A stretch of DNA of 64,000 nt from Cornus controversa (GCA_026545225.1 CM048853.1:44098755-44162754); one strand, 5' to 3'; counted from the first letter of the stretch, positions 1-11,559 are shown. Notes: generated by a model from the sequence alone, not told the origin. Translations and numbers: made by a program.

Positions 1-146
1 ATACAAGCTTTAATTCTCTGCAAAAAAAAATAATAATAATAAAATAATTAACTCTTTTGTGTAGGGTTACAATGGTGGCAAGAACTTAGTGTACCATGAT
101 GAAGCGACTCCTTCAATTACCAAAAGAAGAAGCAATCTCTAGTAGT
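1..146 (-). other. 3' flank/UTR of the RKF3-like gene
   Basis: This is the downstream side of the minus-strand kinase gene. Read on the minus strand it resembles the sequence after the stop of the kinase pseudogene near 20781-20930: both have the TAAACTACT start, a CCATTGTAACC segment and a TTGCAGAGAATTA segment. It is probably 3' UTR. No clear poly(A) signal was assigned. Confidence 0.5.
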
Positions 147-2138
147 TTACACTGCATGTGCAAGTGTCGTTTCCTTGTCTTCCATGTGGTCCAAACAGGA
201 ATGCCTGCTCTCCAAGTTAAATGGCTGTTGATCAACACAGCTACAGGAAGAACCCGAGGGAGTACATGTCAGTGATCGCTCAATATCACTTATTTCTGCT
301 ATAGAGGATAGTGGGCGATCTAGATTCCGGGGAACCATAGCATGGTTAGCTTCCAGTATCTTTACAATCTGTTCCATGGTTGGCCTAGCATATAACTGCG
401 GATGAGTGCACAGAACAGCAATCAGAACATAATTTTCCATTACTTGAGGCAACCCCAACTCAGGAATACCTTTCTCGATAACATCCATCACTCTACCCTC
501 CCTCACTTGTGACCAAGCCCAATCTGTCAGAAGCAGAGCTTTACCACCATCAACAGACAAAACAGCATTTTTCCCACTCAACAACTCAAGAAGCACAACC
601 CCAAAACTGTATACATCACTTCTCTCTGTTAATTGCCCATACAAAGCATATTCTGGGGCAACATAACCAAGAGTTCCAGCCACTTTAGTACTCAAATGTG
701 ACAATCCATCTGGAGTGAACTTTGCCAAGCCAAAATCTGCTAGTTTTGGTTCAAATGTCTCATCCAAAAGTATGTTACTGGCTTTAACATCTCTGTGGAT
801 GATAGCTGGCTGGGCAGCATTGTATAAATAAGCCAATCCACGTGCTGTTCCAAGTGCAATCTTTCTGCGAATTGGCCAACTAAGCCTTGTTTCCTGTAAA
901 CCAAAAAGATGGTCATAGAGGCTTCCATTACGCATCAAATCACACACAATTATTCTCTGGTGCCCTTCCAGAGGAACCGTTGCAGTGCAATACCCTCTCA
1001 GTGCAACAAGATTAACATGCCTAACACTAGCAATTACCTCTACTTCATGTGTAAAGTCTGCATCACCAGAAATAGAACAATTTTTGAACCTTTTCAATGC
1101 AACTTCAGACCCATCTGCTAATATGCCTTTATAAACATTCCCATATCCTCCTTTTCCAATTAGATTCCCCCTGGAGAAACTTCTGGTAGCCTCTTTCATT
1201 TCCTCAATTGTGAACTTGACCAAAGTAATACTTTCACCCATCAATCCCAAAACTGAAGCTGAACCTGTTGCGCTTCTATCAACATGTTCTTTCTTCATCC
1301 TCCTTTGCTTGTGCCGTCTCCAAAGAAACCATACCGCAGCAACTGCCCCCGGGAAGCCAATAACACATCCTAGCTGAACCCCTTGAAGCAGAGTATTTTG
1401 CTTCTTGGTACTTTTAACAGCTGAAGTGAGATCAAGTGAGAACAAACACTTGGCGGCCCCTAAATCAGTTGGCCCAAACTGATTAGCAAAAGCTGCAGCA
1501 TACATGAATGGGTACCCAATACAATCTGTGACATTCCCAGTTCGAGTGCCATGAAAATAGGCCTCTTGGATAGTTGACAAGCTAGCTACACACGACGCGC
1601 AAGATGATTTGTCCCCAAACGATTGATTGCACAAACGCCTAACTTCCTGCAATTGGGGTTTTGAAATTAAGGCTTCAAATTCTGTTTGAGTTGAGATATT
1701 CATACAACTATTTGAAATCCAACCAGTTTGAACCCCACAATTGGATCTCACATCGAACCCTCCAAGATATTTGTTAATATAGAGTTTCTGAAATGAGTTC
1801 CAACACGCTTCAGAGGCGTTAGGAGGAATAGTAAAAAAGCCAGTGCTTCGAAGGTACTGAGATCGAACTATGCGAAATGCTTGAAGAAGGTCAAAACATT
1901 CTGATGGGACATCGATAAACTTGAGCCCCTCAGAGCTTTTCTTGACCATTTCTGTAAGATCATCAAAGTTCAATGGACAAAGAGAATCATCAGCTAATTT
2001 TCTTGGCCTTAAAGCATTGCCAACAGATTCAGAACAGCTAATGCTAGAAAACCCAACGCCAAATCCAAGGAACATGAACAGTAAGAGGGACATTTTGAGT
2101 TCTAAAGCTTTTAAAACAATATTTGCTAAAGAACCCAT
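147..2138 (-). CDS. RKF3-like receptor-like serine/threonine kinase (intact)
   Basis: Single-exon ORF of 663 aa. A hydrophobic N-terminus (about residues 16-35) fits a signal peptide; a second Met at 16 is an alternative start. The ectodomain (about 50-235) has ten cysteines (54, 81, 112, 134, 145, 170, 180, 183, 206, 231), all conserved in the paralogue at 22538, and matches the SPARK-type ectodomain of RKF3-like kinases. A transmembrane segment lies at about 253-273. The kinase domain has a glycine loop GKGGYGNVYKG (about 328-338), VALK lysine about 349, HRD 448-450, DFG 468-470 and APE 494-496, so it is an RD kinase with all catalytic residues. A Ser/Cys-rich tail of about 60 residues follows. 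It should be a plasma-membrane protein with the kinase inside the cell. Ligand and pathway are unknown. The closest family I recognise is Arabidopsis RKF3; orthology is inferred. Confidence 0.93.
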   Translation of the reverse strand: MGSLANIVLKALELKMSLLLFMFLGFGVGFSSISCSESVGNALRPRKLADDSLCPLNFDDLTEMVKKSSEGLKFIDVPSECFDLLQAFRIVRSQYLRSTGFFTIPPNASEACWNSFQKLYINKYLGGFDVRSNCGVQTGWISNSCMNISTQTEFEALISKPQLQEVRRLCNQSFGDKSSCASCVASLSTIQEAYFHGTRTGNVTDCIGYPFMYAAAFANQFGPTDLGAAKCLFSLDLTSAVKSTKKQNTLLQGVQLGCVIGFPGAVAAVWFLWRRHKQRRMKKEHVDRSATGSASVLGLMGESITLVKFTIEEMKEATRSFSRGNLIGKGGYGNVYKGILADGSEVALKRFKNCSISGDADFTHEVEVIASVRHVNLVALRGYCTATVPLEGHQRIIVCDLMRNGSLYDHLFGLQETRLSWPIRRKIALGTARGLAYLYNAAQPAIIHRDVKASNILLDETFEPKLADFGLAKFTPDGLSHLSTKVAGTLGYVAPEYALYGQLTERSDVYSFGVVLLELLSGKNAVLSVDGGKALLLTDWAWSQVREGRVMDVIEKGIPELGLPQVMENYVLIAVLCTHPQLYARPTMEQIVKILEANHAMVPRNLDRPLSSIAEISDIERSLTCTPSGSSCSCVDQQPFNLESRHSCLDHMEDKETTLAHAV

Positions 2139-2818
2139 TTGGGTTGCCTTGATTTAGTTGAAGGTTGACAGATTTTTCCTTCCTCCTCCTCCTTCTTCTT
2201 CTTCTTCTTTTTTTACACTCTTTGACAAGTAACATATAATATAGAATATATCTTTTGTTTTGACAGTTCAATTATTGGAGGGAAGATGTTGGGAGTCATA
2301 ACCGACTTTGAAATGTGAATCGCTGGATGTTGGGTGTGAGTACTTAGACCTATCAGCAGCCCATCATAAATAAATGATTCAACAATAAAATATATTTTTT
2401 TTTTAACGAAAAATCAACCTGTCAACTGGTCACTTTAGACTTTTCAATAGTTTTCAAACTCCGACACACCTAATCTCTTGCAAAAAAATGTTCAATTTAG
2501 GCCTCACATTTTACGTGCCTCAACCAACTTTTGATCATTGTTGATTATTCCAACAATGGTCAAAACTCAAACATGTTCATCATTTAAGTTTAGGCATGTG
2601 TCCCGACCAAATTTTGATCATTGTTGATCATTCCAACAATGATCAAAAGTCTATTTCTATCTTTACTTAGTTAAATGGGTGCGCGCACAGATATTCTCTT
2701 TATAAATATGCAGACTTTTAGTATTTATACACTACATTAATTTAAAAAATATCCGAATGACTTTTTGTTTTCCTTAGGTGACGTTTCATTCTTCAAAAGA
2801 AATGTACGTAATTTTTAA
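2139..2818 (-). promoter_or_regulatory. Upstream region of the minus-strand RKF3-like gene
   Basis: This is 680 bp upstream of the start codon. It contains a pyrimidine-rich stretch just above the ATG (2170-2215 on the plus strand), which probably lies in the 5' UTR, and a duplicated hairpin-forming sequence at 2530-2648. No coding potential. No TATA box could be assigned with confidence. Confidence 0.4.
2612..2648. repeat. Perfect 15-bp inverted repeat (hairpin)
   Basis: TTTTGATCATTGTTG at 2612-2626 pairs perfectly with CAACAATGATCAAAA at 2634-2648 across a 7-base loop. An imperfect copy of the same motif sits at about 2530-2568, so it is a local direct duplication of a hairpin about 0.5 kb upstream of the kinase gene. 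Confidence 0.7.
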
Positions 2819-2990
2819 GAGTAATACTACTCAAGCAGAATATTTAGGTAAAATTCGTAAGCAGAAACATTTATATCCATTGGATGCATGTAGTAGGCCC
2901 CACCACATACACTCACCACATGCATCCAATGTATGTAAATATTTCTGCCTACGAATTCTGCCTAATAATTCTGCCTGAATAGCATTACCC
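2819..2990. mobile_element. MITE-like element
   Basis: Most of its 172 bp is a long imperfect inverted repeat. The ends are GAGTAATAC and GCATTACCC (complement GGGTAATGC), and the arms share the CAGAAA/ATTCGTA/CATTGGATGCATG segments. Flanks ATTTTTAA (2811-2818) and ATTTTTCA (2991-2998) look like an 8-bp target duplication with one mismatch. The terminal bases resemble those of the element at 46199. No coding capacity. Confidence 0.6.
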
Positions 2991-3094
2991 ATTTTTCAAA
3001 GAGCGGTGACAAACTGAACTTACGTGACTTTTTTATTTTAAAAATTCCTCCTTCCAGAGAGTTCTCACCAAGTATAATATATACATATCACGTA

Positions 3095-3138
<44 letters not shown>

Positions 3139-3241
3139 TGTATGCCCGTGCCTATGGCACTATCACGCACTCGCCACCGTAACCGTTAGATGAAATGATT
3201 GTGGGCCGTTGATAGCTTGACATATTTGCCAAACTTCAATG

Positions 3242-3292
<51 letters not shown>

Positions 3293-3369
3293 GAGTTGTA
3301 TTTTCTAAAAAGTTTTTACAAACTGAAACTTCACTTTTCCTTGTTACAAAAAACACTTGTAGCACAGGC
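2991..3369. repeat. Non-coding stretch with two TA microsatellites
   Basis: This holds a (TG)n(TA)n run at about 3095-3136 and a (TA)n run at about 3243-3287. The ORFs that cross the TA runs encode only Tyr-Ile repeats and are not genes. Nothing else was recognised. Confidence 0.7.
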
Positions 3370-5396
3370 ACTGTGCGGATGGATAAGCGGAAGGTGCAGG
3401 TTGTGGTTGATTGACCAACTTCAACTAAGGTAACAGAGTTACGTTCCTTTCTTGGCTTTGCTAACTACTATCGCGTTCATCAAGGGCTATTCAAATATGG
3501 TAAACCTCTTGACGGACTTGTTAAAGAAGGATTAGAAATGGTTGGACAGAGGCATGTGAGGTTGCTTTTGAAAATGTGAAATAGGCTATTGCATCTAAGC
3601 GAGTGTTACGGCTTGTAGACTTCAGTTTGTCATTCAAAGTTCATACAGATGCATATGATCGAGCTATTGGTGGGGTACTGGTTAATTAGGGTCATCCTTG
3701 TGCATTCAAAAGTCGCAAACTCAAAAATGTTGAACAGAGATACTCTACACATGAGAAGGAAATGATCGCGGTGGTTCATTGCCTTGATGCTTGGAGGCAT
3801 TATTTGTTGGGCACTCAATTCATTGTAGTAACAGACAATATCGCCAACACCTACTTCAAAACACAGAAAAGTTGTCTCTGAAGTAGGCACGATGGCAGGA
3901 GTTCCTAACAGTATTTAATTTTGAGTGGGTGCACAAACCTGAAAACAAAATCTGGTAGCGGACGTGTTAAGCAGAAAAGAGGTGCAGAAGAGTGTACACA
4001 AACTTCCTAGAGCGGATCAAGTAGAAAGCCACTAAAGATGTTGTCTACACCAAAGTTAAACAACAGGTGCAAAATGGTTTGGTTCGTAGATATTAGATAG
4101 AAGGTGAGCTCCTCTATGCCAAAGGTCGCAGATTATATATTCCTAGTAGTGGGGCATTGCATGAAGAACTAATTGGAAAGATGCATGGCACACAATGGGT
4201 TGGTCATCCAAGTCTGGAATGGATGTTTGCTCTTATCTCAAGAAAGTTCTAGTGGCCAAAGATGGAAGATGACATCGAAGCATACGTAAAGACATATCTA
4301 GTGTGCCAACTAAACAAGCTAGAAAAGAAAAAAGAGGTAGGGTTGCTGTAATATTTGCCCATTCCAGACATACAGTGGTAGTCAATTTCCATGGATTTCA
4401 TCTCTGGGTTACCAAATGTGGAAGGTATGAGATCTATCTTTGTTGTTGTTGATAGATTTTTAAAATATGTTGTATTTATCCCTACACCACATGCATGTCC
4501 TGCGGACATTGCTGCTATGCTGTTTTATAAATATGTGGTGAAGTACTTTGGCTTGCCAAAAGATATTGTGAGTAATCATAACACCTGATTCACGGGGAGA
4601 TTCTAGACAGTATTGTTTAATCTGATGGGGTCAAAATTGAAATTTTTCACAACAAATCATCCTCAAACAGATGGCCAGGCAGAAAGAATGAATTAGTTAT
4701 TGGAAGAATATTCGAGGGACTATGTCACTGTAAACCAAAAGAATTGGGTTGAGTTGCTAGACACTGTGCAATTCTGTTACAATTTCCACAGGTCCTCAGC
4801 AACCGGAATGAGTCCATTTGAGTTGGCTATGGGCCAACAGCCTCACACTCTACAAGATATAACAATACAGAGAACAGGTGGCAAATTCCTACAGCATACA
4901 GGTTTGCACATTTGAGGTAGGAGTTACTGGAAGAGGCACAGACAACATTGCCAAAGCTAGCAGGCAAATGAAAAAATATGCAGACCAACATAGGCGGCTC
5001 TTAGAGTTTGCAATTGGTGATAAGGTGCTATTGAAACTCACACCTCAAATCTGGAAAAAAATCACCAGCAAAACAATGCATCATGTCTTGATTCCCAAGT
5101 AAGATGGCTCATTCAAGGTGATGAAAAAGGTTGGAAAAGTTTTATATCGTTTGATATTGTCGAATCGTCTGAAGGTACATCCTACTTTCCATACCAGTTT
5201 TCTCAAGCCATTTTATAAGGACACTATCGATGCTGTGAGGCAGCAAGCCAGAAAGACACCTCCTGTCATCATAATGCAGTTTGACAAAGAAGTTGACAAT
5301 ATTTTGTCCACAGAACTCAGGGATAAAGTAAGAAAAATCGTCGAATTGACTACATGGTGCAATAGAATGGTGGCAGTGAAGCAGATGCTAGTTAGG
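3370..5396 (+). pseudogene. Decayed Ty3/gypsy pol: RT end, RNase H, integrase
   Basis: Conceptual reading in several frames gives, in order: the end of reverse transcriptase (ELRSFLGFANYYR, about 3430-3470); RNase H (VHTDAYDRAIGG near 3640 and a TDN motif near 3835); an integrase zinc-binding region (His at about 4160-4210, CxxC near 4300); the integrase core starting MDFISGLPNVEGM (4391); the HPQTDGQAER segment (about 4655-4690); and a C-terminal HPTFHTSFLKPF segment (about 5180). Stops and frameshifts occur throughout, and the second core Asp motif reads SNHNT rather than the usual SDRDT. gag, protease and most of RT are missing. The body continues after the solo LTR at 6829. Confidence 0.85.
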
Positions 5397-6823
5397 TGAT
5401 TCGTGTGTGAGTGTGACTCAAAAATATATCAATTAAAATTTTCACACTTCGCAATAAAACGAATTCCTTGCAGAATAGGGCTATCGAAAGGGATGTCGAA
5501 CCTCAAGGACTATGGTCTGACTGAGTTGAATTGTTAGGACTAATTCTAATTAAATTTAAAAGAAATAAATTCTGATTTTTAATTCTAAATTAACTAGTGA
5601 AGCAATTGAACAAAAGCAAGAGAAACTAATGAGTGTAGAGAATATAAGATAAGTCTAGGGTAATTGATTTCACCACTAACTTCACAATCAATGGTCAATT
5701 GAACTAACTATGGGGTATCATATCATGCATAAGTGGTGTCGGTGGCTACAAGCTCACCTCCATCCATCAAGAAGATAACATATGATTAAGGCTAAGTCAT
5801 GGACTATCTTCGATTGGCATGGGCCATCTGCCTAACTACTCTAATCTAAGGTGCAGTATGGTTCATCTTCTCTAGGCATAATCCATCAAAGCTTTTAATG
5901 ATATATTCAGTGAAAACCATTGTGTAATAATCACTCTCATGATCACAGAAAACAAGAGGGACGAGTTCAATAACAACAATCAAGTATCTAAGACAAGATA
6001 AGAAATCATTGAAACTGAATTTATAAGACTTTTATTGCTCAATTCTATAATAAGAATCCTCTAAATTACACAATCTATGAATGAATACAAAAATCTCCAA
6101 TAATTAGAACAATCAAACCAGTGATATTTAGTTAGGGCTCCATCAATACCCTGGTGGCTGAACTAGCCGCTCATGATACGCCTTGTTCTCCAATGATTGT
6201 CTACTCCAAAAGCTCTTCAAAGCTACTGCCAAGCCTCTCAATACAACCCTAATTTGTCACTTTAAATAACCAAGAGAATACATCAAAGTCCTAATCCAAT
6301 TAGGAATTAATTAGGTTTTCCCGCAGCACTAATCAGGTGGGTTTTTTCTGCTGATTTCGGCCCAACTTTTGACCCACTAGAAGTCCGATTTACGGAATTT
6401 CCGTGAAATACAAAAGTGTGCAGAATCAAATTTCGTTCAACCTTGCGTAAGAATTATGTCGTTTTAAGCTCAAAAATAAGACTTCTGGTCCGTTTTTCAA
6501 AACGGGATTAAGACTATATTATGCGCAGATTTGGGCTTCAGGCCCGAAACCTTCTTAAGCAGCTGTAATTTTCTTGGACCTCTTCCGTGGGCTGATTTGA
6601 GTTAAAATAAATGGTGGAATGGATCTCATTGATGTAGGCTTCATCTAACCATCTTGGATGTCTTCTTTAAAAGCCCAAAATCACGGTTTTAACTGAAATA
6701 ATCATTAAGGCCCTGAAAATACAGAAAACACTAAAATAAAGTAAAATCACAAAATAATCTATCACTAAGAGAATAAAATATATAAGTTAAGAGGCTAGAA
6801 TGCGTAACATTCAACGCCTATCA
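5397..6823. mobile_element. Solo LTR (1427 bp) inserted in the gypsy body
   Basis: The ends are TGATTCG and CCTATCA, so the TG/CA termini are present. The block is flanked by perfect 5-bp direct repeats TTAGG at 5392-5396 and 6824-6828. Removing it rejoins the gypsy remnant. No ORF or primer-binding site lies inside, which fits a solo LTR left by recombination. On the minus strand it starts TGATAGGCGTTGAATG, so the parent element probably ran on that strand. Assigning it to a Ty3/gypsy lineage with long LTRs is inference. Confidence 0.8.
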
Positions 6824-6828
6824 TTAGG

Positions 6829-6924
6829 AAAGAGATGTGACTCTATGGTAGTTTGAAAAACAGTTGCGGGATTACTTAAATAAGCTCCCAACAAGGACGT
6901 CGAACTCCTCTTGTAGGGGAGGTC
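6829..6924 (+). mobile_element. End of gypsy body with polypurine tract
   Basis: This resumes the gypsy element after the solo LTR. A purine tract GGGGAGG near 6916-6922 directly precedes a TGTTACACCC sequence that begins the 3' LTR, the expected arrangement of polypurine tract and LTR start. Confidence 0.65.
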
Positions 6925-7576
6925 TGTTACACCCGTGACATCCACTCACACCAGGGCTTAGGCCATGACATGCCCATGGCTAAGCCTTTGACAGCCTTCT
7001 AGTGCACAACAGGTTATCAACACACCACAAACATGAGACAATGGAATTTCGGTAATTATCAAGAATTATTGGGTTGGACTTGGCATGGCAATACACCACA
7101 CCAAAGGTTGCAGCACATCATGGTTGCAATAGTAGCAAACCTCATGGGAGGGCAACACTAGTGGGTGCACCTTAAGCCGTGCTCGTGGCAGACATGCCAC
7201 TTGCATATGGGCTCATGGGTATAAAACTTGCCTTTGGGCAAGGTGATGGCTCAAGACAAAGGTAGTGGGATCGGTTATGGCTCACAAGCTCGTGTGCGCA
7301 TAAGGATGGGCTCGGACAGACTTCATTATGGGAATGGAACGAACATGACCCAATAAACTAAGCCATGAGGCAAGCTTGGTCAAGACAGATGGGTTTCAGT
7401 CCACAACAAAAGGGAATGCAAGATACGGGCTTGGCATTGGGCTAGGCCTCCACCAGGTTGGTCTTAGATATGGCAGCCAAACATAGACTTGGGCATAGGC
7501 ATAGGTTAAACTATGGGCACATGACCCATCTTGACTTGACACATGGCATTCAATGGGCTAATCAACAAGTGGTTCC

Positions 7577-7888
7577 TAAAATACCTCCTACAAATTTCAC
7601 GTATGAGGTGGCCAGTCTCACACGTAAAACATAAGAAAAGTCTAACTGAAATAATAAATAATGTTAAATAAACATAATACTAGTCTAAACGATACAACTT
7701 AGAAGTCCCGTAACTCAAAGACTCTGTAACCAAAAATCACAAAAGTAAATATTGTTCTAGAAAATATCTAAGTCCCTACACTGAAGTCTGGTAAAAAATA
7801 GATGACTGCCACGTTCTAGGAACTTCACATTCTATCCTCGAGGTGGAAACTGTTTGGGATCTGAAATATCAAAAAAGTGGGTTAAGGG

Positions 7889-7937
<49 letters not shown>

Positions 7938-9204
7938 CAACCATGTACCAACCCATATGTTATCACAAAATATAGAACACATTTTCTTAAGTTTAATCCA
8001 AAGGCAATCTATAAATGCCCGATCACTTATTAAGTACATACCCTACTAGTATTTGGCAATCCTAGCATGTCTCCCTTATCTACATATTATATACCTTATT
8101 AGATAATTGATAATCCTCATATGCCCTGCCCTTATATAAATATATTAAATACCTTATTATATAATTGACAATCCTCACATGCCTCTCTTGTGAACCTATT
8201 AAATACCTTATTAGGTATTGAAAATCCTCACATTCCTCCCACATTCCTTTAAAAATTTTTTTTAACCTACTTATAAGCACATTAATTAACCTAATGAAAA
8301 TCCAACCACCACAAGAAATAATACATAAACAATTAAACTAAATCTAACATACCACGAACAATTATAATTGCAAAGAAAACAATTAAGAAAGAATAAATAA
8401 CAATTAACACGAAAAAAACACATAATCAAGCCTACAATGTAACTTAACCATCAAGGGCATCTAAACCTAGCTCTAAACTAGGTTTTCGTGCATAAACTAT
8501 TTTAAAAAGACTTCATTTATTTTTTTGCAATTTTTTGAAATTTTTCATTAATTTAAAAACATTTCCAAAACAAAAGAAAATAAAATTCTAATTTTTTGAT
8601 GTACACTTTTTGAACTAATTCTATAACAAGGGGAATTCATTTCATCTTGAAATTAAAACCCCATGTATTCTGTCCCTAATTGATTAATTTAAATTTTTAA
8701 AAATTTTCTGGAATTTAAAAGTAGTTTTCAAATAATTTTCCTATTTTATCCAAATTAAAAATGATTTAAAAAATATCAAAATATTCTAGACTGGGCTCGA
8801 TGAGTGGGACCGAATGAAAAAAATTTCGGTCCTCCCCGGCCACCAGAAACTGACGCACACGCCCCCACGCGCTGGGCCTTCTTCTCCAGTGTGCACAATG
8901 CCTTTTCGGTGCCGTTCTGAACTTCTGGCCACTGCAATTTTTACACCGTTCTTCTCCTCTCGATCTAAGCTACCTATTGGTGTAAAAATCCCCATCAATA
9001 ATGACCCGAATCAAAAACCCGTAATTTTTCAAGTTCTATGGTTCTTCGTCAAAATTCAAAATTAAATCTCAATTTCTCAATGATTTGATTTTCTAATGAT
9101 CAAGGATCATTTACCCGAGCAGGAACAACACAAAAGGGAACAAATTAACAACCTTAACCAACCACAGATTCATGCTCATACGAATTTCATACATATATAC
9201 ACAT

Positions 9205-9247
<43 letters not shown>

Positions 9248-9925
9248 ACACCTATAATCATTTACCATAATCATTCACAAAAAAATACTACAGAAAAATA
9301 CACAGAATTTCATACATAATCATATGCTCACAGATACAATCAAATGACACGAAAATTAATCTATGTCTACAAGTTCAAAAAGGGAGTGAAGAGATCGAAC
9401 TTGCCTTTTGATGAACAAGAACTCGTCCCAATTAATCGCTCTTTTTCTCCCTCATCTCTTGCGTCTACGTTCTTTCGGTCTCCATGCGTGAAAGCGACAA
9501 AAACTCTAACTCTTTTCTTTTTCTCTTTTTTTTTTCTTTAGGAACTAATAAAAATCTAAAATAATTAAAAGAAATAAAAATTAAAAAACAAACCCTAGCC
9601 TATCAAAATAAATATACACCTAGCCCAACCCTACATAATTATATTCCAGCCCAAACTCAACTCAAACCCAAACTCTCCCTAGCCCAATCTGGAAAGAATT
9701 AAAAATAAAAGAAAATACAAAAGCATAATCCACTAAAAATTAAATAAAATAAAAATAAAACAACCTAAAACGTTTAAGGTACTCCATAAACAATTCAAGG
9801 CACTAAAAATATATATATTAATAATAATTTAAACACATAAATTATTTAAAGAGCCCAAAAAAATAATTTAACCAATAAGGCATTTAAATTAAAATTAAAT
9901 AACCTCAAAATTACGGGGTATTATA
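7577..9925 (-). mobile_element. Solo LTR (2349 bp) of a long-LTR gypsy-like family
   Basis: It is flanked by GTTCC direct repeats (7572-7576 and 9926-9930). On the minus strand the ends read TATAATACCCCG and GGTATTTTA. Both differ from TG...CA by one C-to-T type transition, as expected of old methylated DNA. Read on the minus strand it resembles 59146-61712: the same TGTAATACCCCG-like start, a GAAGAACC(C/A)TAGAACTTG segment, a GC-rich segment (8770-8990) and a minisatellite with AATACCTAATAAGGTAT units (8040-8260). It contains (TA)n at 7892-7934 and 9210-9243. No gene. Confidence 0.75.
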
Positions 9926-9979
9926 GTTCCTAGCATCTCTCCCACCAGAGCTAATATTGTGGGAAATGGAGAAGTACAT

Positions 9980-10017
<38 letters not shown>

Positions 10018-10150
10018 TAACAATATATATGTAAGAGGTGGTCAACATATCTTTTATATGTGCTATTTTGGGAGAGTCATGGAAAAGTGGCAAGCAAATT
10101 TCTTTCAAATGTGGCGTGATCTGAGCTGCTCCAACATTACCCTAGCAATT

Positions 10151-10718
10151 TGTAGTAACCCTTGTAGACGGGTGTGAGTGGGCGGGTGCGAAGATAGACA
10201 CTGGGCTGAGCTACCACACTGACAGGTACAGGGTGCTCAATCCCACATCGCCTGGGTGTGGGAAAGGGGATATGCTAATATGTAGTATGTTCTCTTCAAA
10301 TGGTATGAGGCCTTTTGGAGTAAAATCCAAGACCAAAATTGTGCGGGCTGAGGCCCTAAGCGGACAATATCATACCATGTGTTGGAGCTGGGTATTACAG
10401 TTGGTATCAGAGCCTAAACCCAGCCGAAAGTGTGCTGATGAGGACGTCGAGCCTCATAGGGGGTGGATTATAGTAACCCTTGTGTACGGGTATGAGTGGG
10501 CGGGTGCAAAGACAGACACTGGGCTGAGCTACCACTCTGACAGGGTACAGGGTGCTCAATCCCACATTGCCTGGGTGTGAAAAAGAGGATGTGCTTATAT
10601 GTAGTATGTTCTCTTCAAATGGTATGAGGCCTTTTGGGGTAAAACCCAAGAGCAAAATCGTGCGGGCTCAGGCCCAAAGCGGACAATATCATACCATGTG
10701 TTGGAGCGGGGTATTACA
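10151..10718 (+). mobile_element. TRIM retrotransposon, complete
   Basis: Two LTRs of about 250 bp (10151-10399 and 10469-10718) flank a 69-bp internal segment. The LTR starts TGTAGTAACCC (second copy TATAGTAACCC) and ends GGTATTACA. The internal segment opens with TTGGTATCAGAGCC at 10401, complementary to the 3' end of initiator methionine tRNA, i.e. a primer-binding site. Perfect 5-bp target duplication CAATT at 10146-10150 and 10719-10723. It has no coding capacity, as expected of terminal-repeat retrotransposons in miniature. I saw no 5S rRNA-like segment, so it is not an obvious Cassandra element. Confidence 0.9.
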
Positions 10719-11021
10719 CAATTGGTGTCACAATCTTAACGGATGGAAGTGTCCTCCACTAAGTTAGTGGGCTAAAATAGTGGAATGTATAGGCATCTTG
10801 TGAGTCTATATAAACTCCATTTGGTGGTTTGCATAAGCATATTGAGAGTTGCCTTGTAAACTTGTGTAGACATCATTGAGGATTCTTTTGTAACTATTAT
10901 TTTTTTATAGTGAAATGTTGGAGGGCAAAGCCTTCTGTAAATCCGTGTGTCCCTTGTGCCTATATTATATGCAGTGTGTGTGCATGTTGACTGAGACTTG
11001 GTGCAACCAAGTGCCATCACA

Positions 11022-11559
11022 ACGGCCAAATTTTGGTGATTAATTAAACCATATGACAATTACCAACTTATAGGCAGTAACATTATATAGTATTGGAGGA
11101 TTATGGTTTGTATTATGCTAGCGACGGTCAATTACTATTCTTCAATTATTGGATTACACGGTCAATTACCATTCTTCAATTATTGGATTACATGGGTGAT
11201 GGGTCCCACTATGATATATGATGTATTGGTGAAAGGTCAAATATTTATGGTTTTAATATGCTAGTGTTTGAAGGTGGAGAAAGAATTGGTGTCAAAGTGT
11301 CAATCAAATTGGAGAAAAGTCTTAATTTGCAATTTGTTCAAGTTTCTCCCCAACTTATACTCCTGTCCAAAATCAATATGGTAACATTTCAAATGATGTA
11401 ATTTGCAACGTATCAAAACCATTTAGGTGACATTTCAAAATGAGCAAATTTATAATGAGTGACGTTTCCGTCCATTAAATCATTGAATCACAGTGTCATC
11501 TAATAAATTCAATAAATGAGGTAGTATTTTTCTTTGAAATATATAACTTATAAAGTATT
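11022..11559. other. Non-coding stretch with a short direct repeat
   Basis: No gene seen. A direct duplication of about 35 bp (CGGTCAATTAC / ATTCTTCAATTATTGG) occupies 11125-11190. The rest is unremarkable AT-rich sequence. Confidence 0.6.

Larger units (their letters stand above)
6925..11021 (+). mobile_element. 3' LTR of the gypsy element, split by two later insertions
   Basis: The LTR starts TGTTACACCC at 6925, runs to 7576, resumes at 9931-10150 and again after 10723. It is interrupted by a solo LTR (7577-9925) and a TRIM (10151-10718). A TATA-like TATATAAAC lies near 10809. The 3' end is uncertain; CATCACA near 11021 is my best guess. No coding sequence. Confidence 0.6.

Noticed and set aside
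3186-3414. ORFs on both strands rich in Tyr-Ile repeats
   Set aside because: They are translations of a TA microsatellite. The same applies near 9911-10177, 14553-14781 and 51443-51803.
10401-10414. TTGGTATCAGAGCC as part of a tRNA gene
   Set aside because: It lies directly after an LTR and lacks the rest of a tRNA. It is a primer-binding site, as at 19061, 11764 and 56944.
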